Assembly: GCA_029216955.1 (NCBI GenBank)
Contig: JANAVB010023996.1
Span: 13,982,160 to 14,046,159, forward strand
Direction: 5' to 3'
DNA length: 64,000 nucleotides
Origin: Iris pallida
Taxonomy: Eukaryota; Streptophyta; Magnoliopsida; Asparagales; Iridaceae
A model generated the notes under the pieces. It was given only the letters and a program-made list of their open reading frames with translations. It did not search any database and was not told the DNA's origin. Position numbers and translations under genes: made by a program. Shown one piece after another: positions 24,104 to 32,967 of the stretch (its first letter is position 1; each line of letters begins with the position of its first letter).

Positions 24104-24882
24104 TTGGACCCTGTATCGCCCGAGCTGGTAACTGCTAGTGTTGATTTTGCTTCGAAGGGACCACCTGTCCCCGTCTGCAGTCTGATGTGTGTCTCCTCCT
24201 GGATCATGGCCGAGATAGTCTCTTCAAGACTAGAGATCTCTGGTTGGACGAGAAGTAAGGTCGTACTCTGTGTGAATGTTGCAGTCAGCCCTTTGAGGAA
24301 TTTCATCATCCTCTCCTGCAGACACACGTCTCTCCTTACACTTAGGGTCCCCGTAGCTCACCCATTTTGAGTAGTGATCATAATCCAACCATAGACGCTC
24401 CAACTTTATGGCATACTCCTGTACTATCTTTTCTCCCTGTACGGTGTCGTCGATCTCCTCCCTTATTTAGAAGATCCGTAAGTTATTTCCCACACCATCA
24501 TAGGTCCTCCTCAACTTCTCTCACACATCCTTCACCATCTCAATATGCCATCTACTGTGGTGGCAATAGACTGGACTAAGGAGTTGAGAAGCCAGAAGTA
24601 GATTACCATATGAGTGGACTTCTACTCGTCGCATCCTGCCGAGCCCTCGTCTGGCTCTATCTTCTCGTCCGTCAGGAACCCCTCTAGGTTCTTTCCTGCG
24701 AGGGTTCTTCTCACCAGGATTGACCAACTTAAATAGGTGGCTGGTCCGTCCAGCTTTAGATTGATGGAGGAAAGCTCCAACTTCAGCGATGTTCGTGTCG
24801 TGCTCTCACCAGCCGACATCTTCATCAACTTCATCAACGTCGCGACCTCTACATAATCCAGCTTCTTGATAATCTCCTCCAT
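24104..24882 (-). pseudogene. gag: Element D gag N-terminal part (remnant)
   Basis: The start is ATG at 24882 (MEEIIKKLDYVEVATLMKL). SSINLKLDGPATYLSWSILV is the usual copia gag opening (short hydrophobic-D/G-x-N/T-Y-x-x-W pattern). After a stop near 24620 and a change of frame, 24327-24104 (MCLQERMMKFLKGLTATFTQ) is the helical UBN2-type C-part. It joins in sense to the zinc knuckle at 14536-14578 once E is removed. Broken by stops and frameshifts. Confidence 0.68.
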
Positions 24883-25097
24883 CGATGCTCCTCCTCTCTG
24901 ATCATGTCACGCCCGCTCCACAACTCACGCTCATCCTCGTCGTCCGTTCCTAGATCCGAATATGTTTATTTTTATCAGATCTTGGCATCGGTGTCATCTT
25001 TCGGAATGATTCGAACAATGGCAACAAAGGCGCCGTTGTGTGCGATAAGGGGGTGGGGCAGCACGCACGTGGGGGAGCGATCGGCGCTCGTGCCACT

Positions 25098-25180
25098 GTG
25101 GTAATAGCCACAGCAGCAGCAGTAGCTGCAGCAGCAGTCACAGCAGCAGCAGTCGCAGCAGCAGTAGCAGCCGCATGGAA
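25098..25180. repeat. CAG/CTG-rich trinucleotide repeat in the leader of element D
   Basis: Imperfect (CAG)n with GTAG and GTCA interruptions between the 5' LTR and gag of D. It gives low-complexity open frames on both strands that I do not treat as genes. Confidence 0.8.
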
Positions 25181-25322
25181 AGGAGGGGATTGCTGCGACC
25201 GCAGAAGAAAGGGAGGGTTGCTTTGGGTTAGGGTTTTGGTGGCAGGAAGAGAGAGGATGGAGAGAAAAGGTTAGGGTTTGGTGGCGGCTAGGGTTTGCGG
25301 AAAGGTGCCTCTTGTACCATGT

Positions 25323-25501
25323 TGTAATTGATTCATGAGATGATTTCATTGATAGTCCCATAGGCTTTATATAGCCTTTACATCATGGAATATCCTGTGG
25401 CATATTCTGGCATCGCAAATATATCCTCAGGATATTCCCATACTAAACATAACATATTCCCATACTAAATATAATATATTCCTATACTAAATATACCAAC
25501 A
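25323..25501 (-). repeat. 5' LTR of element D (179 bp)
   Basis: The plus strand runs from TGTAATTGATTC to ATACCAACA, ends consistent with TG...CA. On the minus strand ACATGGTACAAGAGGC follows, a degenerate form of the copia PBS ACATGGTATCAGAGC. The inner sequence repeats CATACTAAATATA-like words. The matching 3' LTR is outside the window, so the boundary is inferred from the termini. Confidence 0.6.
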
Positions 25502-26060
25502 CCTACAAGGATCTATTAAAGATTTATTATGAAAAGAACTAAGATCTACAAGAGGGTTAATCTTCACAGGCGCCAAACAAAGGGGTTAATCTTTACAGAC
25601 GCGTAGCCCCCCAGACACGCAGTACTGTCAGAGTGAGCCACTTCCTGAAGCACCTATTGTCCCGAGCGAGAACTCAGTCCACAGCATAGGCCGTGCCACC
25701 GCCATGGAGCAGGGCAGAGCACAACCAGTGGCTCTTCGGATTGGCAACCAATCCAAATCTGAAAGCTTGGATCTCGAAGTCCTCTAAGACGTTGTTCAGG
25801 TTCGAACTCCTTATGCCAAACGCTCAAGTGCATCTCAAAATTCAGCAGCATTTCTTCTACAAAGGCACAGCTTCCCTGAATGAAGGGATCCACAACCATC
25901 AGCCAACTTGTGCAAGGCTAATGGTCGTTCGAAGCTAAGTCAGGATCGAGTATAGAGTTTAGAATGCTAAGAGAGGAAGATGACTCTTCAGAAAAACTCT
26001 CCTTTATATAGGGTGAGTGTGGTCCAACCAACATGGCACGTGACCTCGGTCAAAGACGCC
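25502..26060. other. Unassigned 559 bp between elements D and B, with a minus-strand promoter-like layout
   Basis: This is the only stretch of the window I cannot give to an element. On the minus strand TATATAAAG (26020-26012) lies about 490 bp upstream of an AATAAA (25528-25523), the spacing of a short transcript or of an LTR R region. An 81-codon frame (25899-25654) without recognisable motif lies between. It may be the end of another LTR whose U3 was separated by insertion of B. Confidence 0.35.
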
Positions 26061-27352
26061 TGTTTGCTATGAAATATAAAAGAGCAGAACAGTTTTATGG
26101 GAGGACTGGACTTTTACTTCACGTTACAAACTCGCTTGTACAAAGAAAGCCTAGGGACGAAAACCTAGGTACAACAATCTAAGTACAATTGTTTATTTTT
26201 GATTCTGGGGGGTGACAATAGAGGCTCGGGAAAACGACAGCTCTGCCTTACTCCTTGGACGATCGGACGTAGCCTTGGCTCCTGTGACGAGATGCTTCGC
26301 GTTGACGAAGAAATGCTCTTCTTGCTCTCCTCGTATTGCTCTTCTGGCTTCTCTCTCTCTGGATTAATCTCTGTATATTTTTCTCTCTGATTATTGGGGG
26401 AGCGTCTCTCTGTATGCGCGTCTGTCTCTTTTGTAAGGGAATGAAACCCTGCTATTTATAATAGTGTGGAGCATCATTAGGGTTTATAATGACTGCCCAT
26501 TCTCAAAGTGGCGGCGGCCTGGTAAATGATCAATCTGGACCATCAATCTTGAATATGAAGGATCTGGACCATTAATGAGGATTATGCCAAATCATGTCAG
26601 TAATTAATGTTGATTGCAATAAATCCCCATTATGATGATTTGCTGATATCCGCAAATCTAAATGAATCAATTTAATTCATTCTCTTGCCACGTGTCCCAA
26701 ATTATTGGGATCTGACCCAAAATTTGATTATCTTCAGGACACGTGTCCTGTCATCATTGTGGAGCTGCATGAGGAGCGTTCATATTTGGGCCGCATGAAG
26801 GTCGTCATGACCGAGCCGTATGAAAGATTTCATGACCGAGCCGCATGAATAGTCTCTATACTCGAACCACATGAAGGTTGTCATGGCCGAGCCGCATGAA
26901 TCTGTTCATGACCGAGCCGCATGGGTTTCTTCATGGTCGAGCTGTAAGAGAGTCTTCATGGCCGAGCCGCATGGATTTCTTCATGGCTGAGCCGCATGGG
27001 AGGACCTTCATGATTGAGCCGCATAGGTTTCTCTGTACTGGCCGCATGAACTCGTCTAGTCTGGCCGCATAAACTTGTCTCAAAGCTGTGAATATTTTCT
27101 CCAGTTCCCTAGGAAGATAGTGCTCTTGTGTCAGTCATTATTACTACTTTACGTCAGGGCTGTCAGCTGTCAGCCGTCAGAGCATTAATTGACGCTGGGT
27201 ACAACTGTTCTGGAAAGACACGTGGCTTCCCTCCGCGGGCCGCATGGAGTCCGCTCGTACTGCCTATGTATTTGAGCCGCATGGGACTCCTGAGCCGTAT
27301 GCGGCCCTTTGGCCGCATGGATCATTTTTTTCTTTTTTTTCATGCTTCTACA
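26061..27352 (-). repeat. 3' LTR of element B
   Basis: About 1292 bp; the plus strand runs TGTTTGCTATG ... CATGCTTCTACA. Related to LTRs A and C (shared CTTGTACAAAGAAAGCCTAG near 26133 and TTGATTCTGGGGGGTGAC near 26200). It contains about 17 GAGCCGCATG-type words between 26765 and 27325, all in one orientation. Its last ten bases read ATAGCAAACA on the minus strand, so the gag ATG seen in A, C and G has become ATA in this copy. Confidence 0.85.
26452..26460 (-). promoter_or_regulatory. TATA box of the LTR of element B
   Basis: Plus-strand CTATTTATA, minus-strand TATAAATAG, collinear with the boxes in LTRs A and C. Confidence 0.55.
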
Positions 27353-27409
27353 AGACCCCCTTCAAAGTTTTCAATTTGCAAAATTGAAATACTTTGAATA
27401 AGAAGCATG
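27341..27409 (-). other. Polypurine tract of element B within a nested inverted repeat
   Basis: The minus strand reads ACTTTGAAGGGGGTCT just before the LTR start TGTAGAAGCATG. Around it three nested pairings are visible: CATGCTTCT (27341-27349) with AGAAGCATG (27401-27409); TTCAAAGT (27361-27368) with ACTTTGAA (27391-27398); and an inner TTTCAATTT with AAATTGAAA. Element G has the same outer arms with a different inner stem. Confidence 0.75.
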
Positions 27410-27726
27410 ATTATGCCAGAGCCGTATGGATGTATTCTGTCCTAGCCGCATGGATTTGACCAGCCGCATGATTACCTCAACCGCATGACTCTCTGAGCCG
27501 CATGGGCTATTTTTGGCCGCATGAGCTTTTTGCCACGTCTTCCTGCCACGTGTGCAAATCTTTTGTAAATCTTCTGCATTTAATGCTCTTGCTTTGCTGT
27601 CAGATTTTAAGAGCCGCCTTTTGGGCCAGGATCCCAAGAGTCAGGCTATTATTCAGCCGTTTTTGTCTCGATGACCGAAGAGTCGATCATCATACTGCAC
27701 GCGAATCGAGGCGTTCCTTCCTTGCC

Positions 27727-27735
27727 TATAAATAG
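27727..27735 (+). promoter_or_regulatory. TATA box of the antisense gene of element B
   Basis: TATAAATAG lies 85 bp upstream of the ATG at 27820 and outside the LTR. Element G has the same box about 100 bp upstream of its homologous ATG. This is a good plant core promoter and would drive transcription opposite to gag-pol. Confidence 0.7.
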
Positions 27736-27961
27736 GAACACTTTCGTTCTGGGGAATCTCCTTTGCTCTTTTCAATCTTTCTCTTTGATCTTTCTAACTC
27801 CTTTCTCTCCCAAGCACCTATGGCTCCTAAGAAAGCTGCTGCATCGAAAGCTGCGAAGGGCAAGGCGGTCGCTTCTGCAGCGGCTGTGGCGACGAACGTG
27901 GCCACTCCTCCATCGGCTGCTGTTCACTCTGTTCATCCCGACGTTCATCCACCTATTCCTG

Positions 27962-28557
27962 GTAAGGGCGTCGCCATAGAACCCTAACTGCCATGGCTCT
28001 GCTGCATAATTTATGCACAAGCCGTATATACAAGGTTCGTCGATATGACCGCATAAGCACTTCGCCCAGTGGGCTGCATGGGCTTGTCATACTCGATCCG
28101 AACCGCATATATATTTTCGGTTTGGGCCGCATGAGCGTAGTTCACTTTTGAACTGCATAAGCTCATTTGCTTGTAACCGCATGAGTCTGTGTGTTCAGGG
28201 CCGCAGGAGTCTGTGTGTTCAGGGCCGCATGGGTCTGTGTAGACTTTGAACCGCATAGCCTCACCTGAATCTGAGTCGCATCCGTGCCTAGGTTTGTTCG
28301 TTGAGTCCATGTGAACCTTGCACCCCATAGGCCCTTTCCCAAACCGCAGAAGCTTCATCAGCTCATCTGAACTTGATTTGTTTGGACTCGTCTGACTCGG
28401 GACCGCATAAGGCTATGATGAGCAGAACCGCATGGACTCATCTGGTTCTGAGCCGCATAAGGCTGTGACGACCCGAGCTGCATAGACTTAAATGCTCTTT
28501 CAAATGCTTCTTGTTTGGACCATCCTCTAATCTTATTTTTTTCTTCTCTTTTTTCAG
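27962..28557 (+). other. Intron 1 of the antisense gene of element B
   Basis: GTAAGG donor, pyrimidine tract and TTTTCAG acceptor; splicing joins codon GTG across the junction (phase 1) and leads into VNLPVNPAGE. The intron is filled with about 15 words like GACCGCATAAG, GGGCCGCATGAG and GAACCGCATGG, in the same strand orientation as those in the neighbouring LTR. Confidence 0.65.
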
Positions 28558-30691
28558 TGAATCTGCCAGTAAATCCTGCGGGGGAACTCTTAGTGGGCTC
28601 GAATCAGTTTGCGTTGGGCGTGCGTCTTGATGACTTAGTTAAATACGTGCTGAATCAACTTCCTGCTAATGAGCCTTCGGGGAGTTTGAACGCCATCGAG
28701 AATCAGACCCTCCATTATCTCCGTGCCATGATGAATTCTGGGAAGTTGGATGGATCATACCTGAAGCCCTCATTCCTCTTCGGAGACGCTTTAATCATAA
28801 AGAATCCCCGAGTACTAGAGATCTCTGAGAACTAGGATTTTACTTTGGATGGGATGGGGATCCATATTCCTCTCATGGAGCGTCATTATCCTCTGTCGTG
28901 GTTTAATATGATATTATTGGAGAGGAAGATGGTGTGTAACTTAACTCCTACCCAGTCAGGGATGTTGATGGGCGACATCCATTATAACCCGAACATTAGG
29001 TCAGCGTACGCGGGTAAGGATTCCGTCCTCCGGTACATGATGGGACTGGCCCCAGGTACTTTCATGAACGTATATGGTCCCAACTTCACATTCACTCAAG
29101 CTGATACATTCCTGAATCGGCTACCTCGCAAAAAATCTTATCCCGTTGGCAGACTGGCATTGCTGAACTGGATAAACCCCACTTCTACGTGGGCCCACTT
29201 GACCACTTAGGTTCTGCAGACCTATCGGACATTCCTGCGGGAGGTGGGACTCTATCATGCCATCCGGGGCACCTGTCACGGGCTTCCTATCAATAAGCCA
29301 TTGTTCGTGGCACTCCTGGAGATATATAACCGGCGAACGGGGACGCTTTTTGCACCCGGAGGGGAGTTGGGGCTTGCTCTCCATGAGATGTATACTGTCT
29401 CCAAGCTTTCGTAGAGGAACGAGCCTTTCGAGGTGTACACCCCGTCGAACGAGGAGCTCGAGGACCTGAACCGACAACTCCCAGATTTTGTTGCGGTGTA
29501 CCAGGAGTTGCTATGCCATCATAGTGCTTGTTACCAGATGGCTATGAAAAAGGAGGATAGCTCAGAAGGGAACGCTCCCCACACCACATCCTGGGTCAAT
29601 TATCTTTTTAAAGTTGGCCCTTCTGGCGAGGTTATTCCTCGAACCCCTCAAACCCAGGGAGAGATAAAAGACCTGATGTTGAGCGTCAAGAAGTCGCGGT
29701 CTAATAGCGACATATTCGGGAGTCAAGCTGACTCTCTTAGCTATTTTTACTACGGTACTAGGCGGATGTCTGAGGAAGCGCTCCTGGCTGGATTTTTGAT
29801 GATATGGCTACGGAACTGTGTAGTCTCGGGGGAGGGGGGCAGGTTCTATTGAGAGGATCAGCCGCCACTTCATTCTCCCTGTCGTTAAGCTGGTATTTGA
29901 AGTTAGACTGACTCTTCTCCCGGCTATGGTGTGTAGCATACACCATGGTCTTCGAACATTCTCGTCCAAAGTTATTGCCCGCAAGAAGACGCTGGACTTT
30001 GAGCGCATAGAGCTACCTTTCCACTATTTGATGGAGTGGTTGTTGATACACTACAAGTCTTTGATGGGATCTGGAACAGCGGAAGATGCTACTGACGAAG
30101 ACGCTTTCCTTTTCCAATGCCATCACCAACCTTGGGAATACAGTACTATGCCAGCCTGTCGGAGGGCGCTGGCGAGGGTGGATGGGTGTGACTTTTTCGT
30201 GTCTGTTCCTCATTTTTCCGATGAGGAAGTGAGGGGTGTACACCTTGATAGTACCGGACCTTCTCACTTTCTGTCTCCGAAGATGCTCAACTGGTTGCAC
30301 AACATTCGCCCCGCGCATCTGGTTTATCGTAACCGCGATAATGTGTACTTAGAGCCCTACCTGCCTAGTAGGTTTTCCTGCCAATTTGGCTATAGCCAGT
30401 TATTCCTTGACTGTCCCAGCCCTTGCTTGGGCTTTGAAGGTAGCGTTCTTGATGGTGTCAGGGCGTGAAATTATTATGACGCGTATCATACTCGGGCCAG
30501 CTTCTCGGTCCCTGATGCTAAGGCGCCGAGGGAAATTTTGTACATGGCTGCCTTGTATCATGTTATGGCAAACAAGCCTCCTGTCAATTTCGATCCGAGT
30601 ACCAGTTTCATCGTGGGTACCGGTTTAGAGGAAAAGCCCAAGGGGCTAAGGCTAGAAAGCAACTAGCGCTCCAGACTCCCCTCCCTGAATC

Positions 30692-30696
30692 AGAAT
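30692..30696. repeat. Target-site duplication of element G, left copy
   Basis: AGAAT directly before the LTR start TGTAGAAGC; identical to 49202-49206. Confidence 0.93.
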
Positions 30697-31299
30697 TGTA
30701 GAAGCATGGAATTTCACAACCAGAAAGCCCATGCGCCAGACACTACATACGCCAGAACTCAGACGAAGAACTTCACAGGAAAGTCAATAAGTATAGACAT
30801 TTGAAGAAGGACTTTTTATTTATATATAAAAGTCTATTACATGTCTAGAAAAGGTTGTACAAAGGAGAATTTCTACAAAGGGAAGAGCCTAAGTCTACAG
30901 CCAGCGGCCACCATGCGCCTTCAGATAAGCGCAGCGGCCACCATGCGTCTCCAGATAGGCGCAGCATCACTATGCGCCACCAGTGAGGCGCAGCAGATAT
31001 CATGCGCCTCTATCCAGGCGCATCCCATCATCTCTTCAGCAGCTCAGTTATGTGCATCCCTTCAGCCAAATTCTTCCAGCCAGGCTCACCTGGCCGAGCA
31101 GAGCCCAGTTATGTACCGCACTTCCAACCAGGCTCGCCCGATAAATGCTTCGACACAAAGCATTTAACCCTCTGGCTGGAACCAAGGAAGAGAAGAGCAC
31201 CGCAAATGCTGTGGCCAGGGGAGGCTTCGAAAGAGCCTCCAAAGCCGAAGGAAGACCGTGATCGAAACCACGGCTAAAGGAGCAGCTTTCGACATGATC

Positions 31300-31320
31300 A
31301 AAGTGGGGAAACCCCACTTT
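31300..31320. other. Perfect 9-bp hairpin in the 5' LTR of element G
   Basis: AAAGTGGGG, AAA, CCCCACTTT. The copy in the 3' LTR is at 47524-47544. Purpose unknown. Confidence 0.6.
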
Positions 31321-32641
31321 ACAGGAAGAGAGAGCCTTGCACCGCCATTCCGATCTACGGCTCTTCCGGAATAACGGAGACGAGGCTCGAGCATCCCTAT
31401 CTTTGGATGCAACAGGCACCTTCCGCCTGCCTCAGAAGCCCTCGACTCCGTCTTTTGGATGTAACAGTCACCTTCAAGTGCATCAAAGACAACACAGCGT
31501 CTCATCTTCACCCTCGGGAGCACTTCGTCAGCAGAATGCACCCGTATGTTCAAGTTCATATTGGAAGTACGTGAGGGAATGAGAAGCAAATCTTCTCTCC
31601 ATGCCACTATTTATAGGCCGGGCAGATCAAACCCACGCGCCAAGTGGATGGCCCTCCGAATTTCGTGCAATGAATTTACATTAAATGGATGAACCGGATG
31701 CCTCGAATTCAGCCAAACGGCTATTTATAGCACTCGAAGAGCGAGACAGCCGCATCATTAAAAGACATGTCCGATACGCCAGCCAGACAGGGTATCACAC
31801 GGACGCGCCCTTCGGCATCAGGCGCATCACACAGACGCGCCCTACAGTACTCGGCGCATTATAGAGGGTGCGCCCCCACACATCTCCATATCGAGTGGAA
31901 CGCCAACCGACGCGCCCACTCAGCTGTCCATCGAACATCACCAACATTAAATGCTGAACTGACAGAGTTGGCAGCACGCCTCCCAAAGTCTGAACAGTTG
32001 ACAACTTTATTCAAAAAACGAAGCGTCGGCAACGTCAGCATCATCATGACTTCCGACGGCTACTGCCACGTAGCCACCCGTATGCGCCTCTACGGCCATG
32101 CGTCCACACCCGCATGCGCCTCTACGGCCATGCGTCCAAACCAGCATGCGCCTCAAAAGCCATACGCCTCAGACCCTTCACTGATCCCTAAAGACAGAAG
32201 AAGAGTCTCCGGTTGAAGTTTTGCATGCGCCTCAAAAGCCATGCGCCCCAGACTGATCTCTGATCCCAAAAGACAGAAGGAAAGTCGCCTGCATGCGCCT
32301 CAAAAGCCATGCGCCCCAAATGGTTTGTAACTCCTAAAGGTTATGAGCCGCAGCCTCCTCCTGCGCCCAATCCAAGGCGCAGCCCACCAGATCACTCCTC
32401 TCCACCAAATCTGAGATCTTCGAACCATGAGTCGATGACACGTGTCTTTTGACTCAACTCATCCAAGATTTCAGCAACGGAAAGATCTTCTCTCTGCTAC
32501 GTGCCGGCTCACAACTGCAGTATGAAGAGTTCTCCCCCTCAATCAAGGCACAGCATCCATGCGCCTCCATCAGCAACCTCCACGTGGCGTCCCCACACCG
32601 GCGCATCCTACATGCGCGCATGAGCAGCCAGCCTGCAAAAC

Positions 32642-32650
32642 TATAAATAT
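32642..32650 (+). promoter_or_regulatory. TATA box of the 5' LTR of element G
   Basis: TATAAATAT, followed about 30 bp later by the CACACACACA stretch where transcription could start. The 3' LTR reads TATAAATAG at 48866-48874. It would drive the gag-pol RNA. Confidence 0.65.
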
Positions 32651-32967
32651 AAGGATCATCCCCTTCACACACACACAGAGACTCAGAACACAAGACTCAC
32701 AGAGAATCCACAACAGAGAATCACCGGAGAGGCAGTTCTAGACACTCAACGTCTTCCTCCTCTCAGCAAGCTCCAGCACCCAGAGCAATCAACACCTTCA
32801 GAGAACCGATAACCGCCGTCAGCCGGTCAACGGAGTCAACGTATTACCACTCGCTCTATTGGCACTAAGGACCCAGCTTAAACAAAAGTGTACTCCTAGG
32901 ACTACATCTAAGTCCTATATTGTATCACTGTTCTGTTTGTATTAAGATCTCAATCAAAACAATTTTA

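Larger units (their letters stand above)
13396..25501 (-). mobile_element. Element D: short-LTR Ty1/copia retrotransposon (minus strand), split by E
   Basis: Two pieces, 13396-14605 and 24104-25501, form one minus-strand copia element. The right piece carries the 5' LTR and the gag N-terminus. The left piece carries the gag zinc knuckle, protease-side sequence and part of integrase. The gap is element E, framed by CTTCC on both sides. C truncates D at 13396. The 179-bp LTR recalls small-LTR copia lineages such as Ale or Ivana, but I cannot place it. Confidence 0.75.

Noticed and set aside
25038..25274. Alanine-rich frame over the CAG repeat
   Set aside because: Low-complexity product of a trinucleotide repeat, antisense to the D leader, with no support as a gene.
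25640..25900. Endogenous pararetrovirus origin of the orphan segment
   Set aside because: No reverse transcriptase, movement or coat motif and no clear tRNA-Met site; not enough to support it.
31164..31607. 147-codon minus-strand frame in the 5' LTR of G, repeated in the 3' LTR (47388-47831)
   Set aside because: It recurs only because the LTRs are copies. Its ATG is too close to the minus-strand TATA-like sequence to be served by it, and the protein has no recognisable motif.
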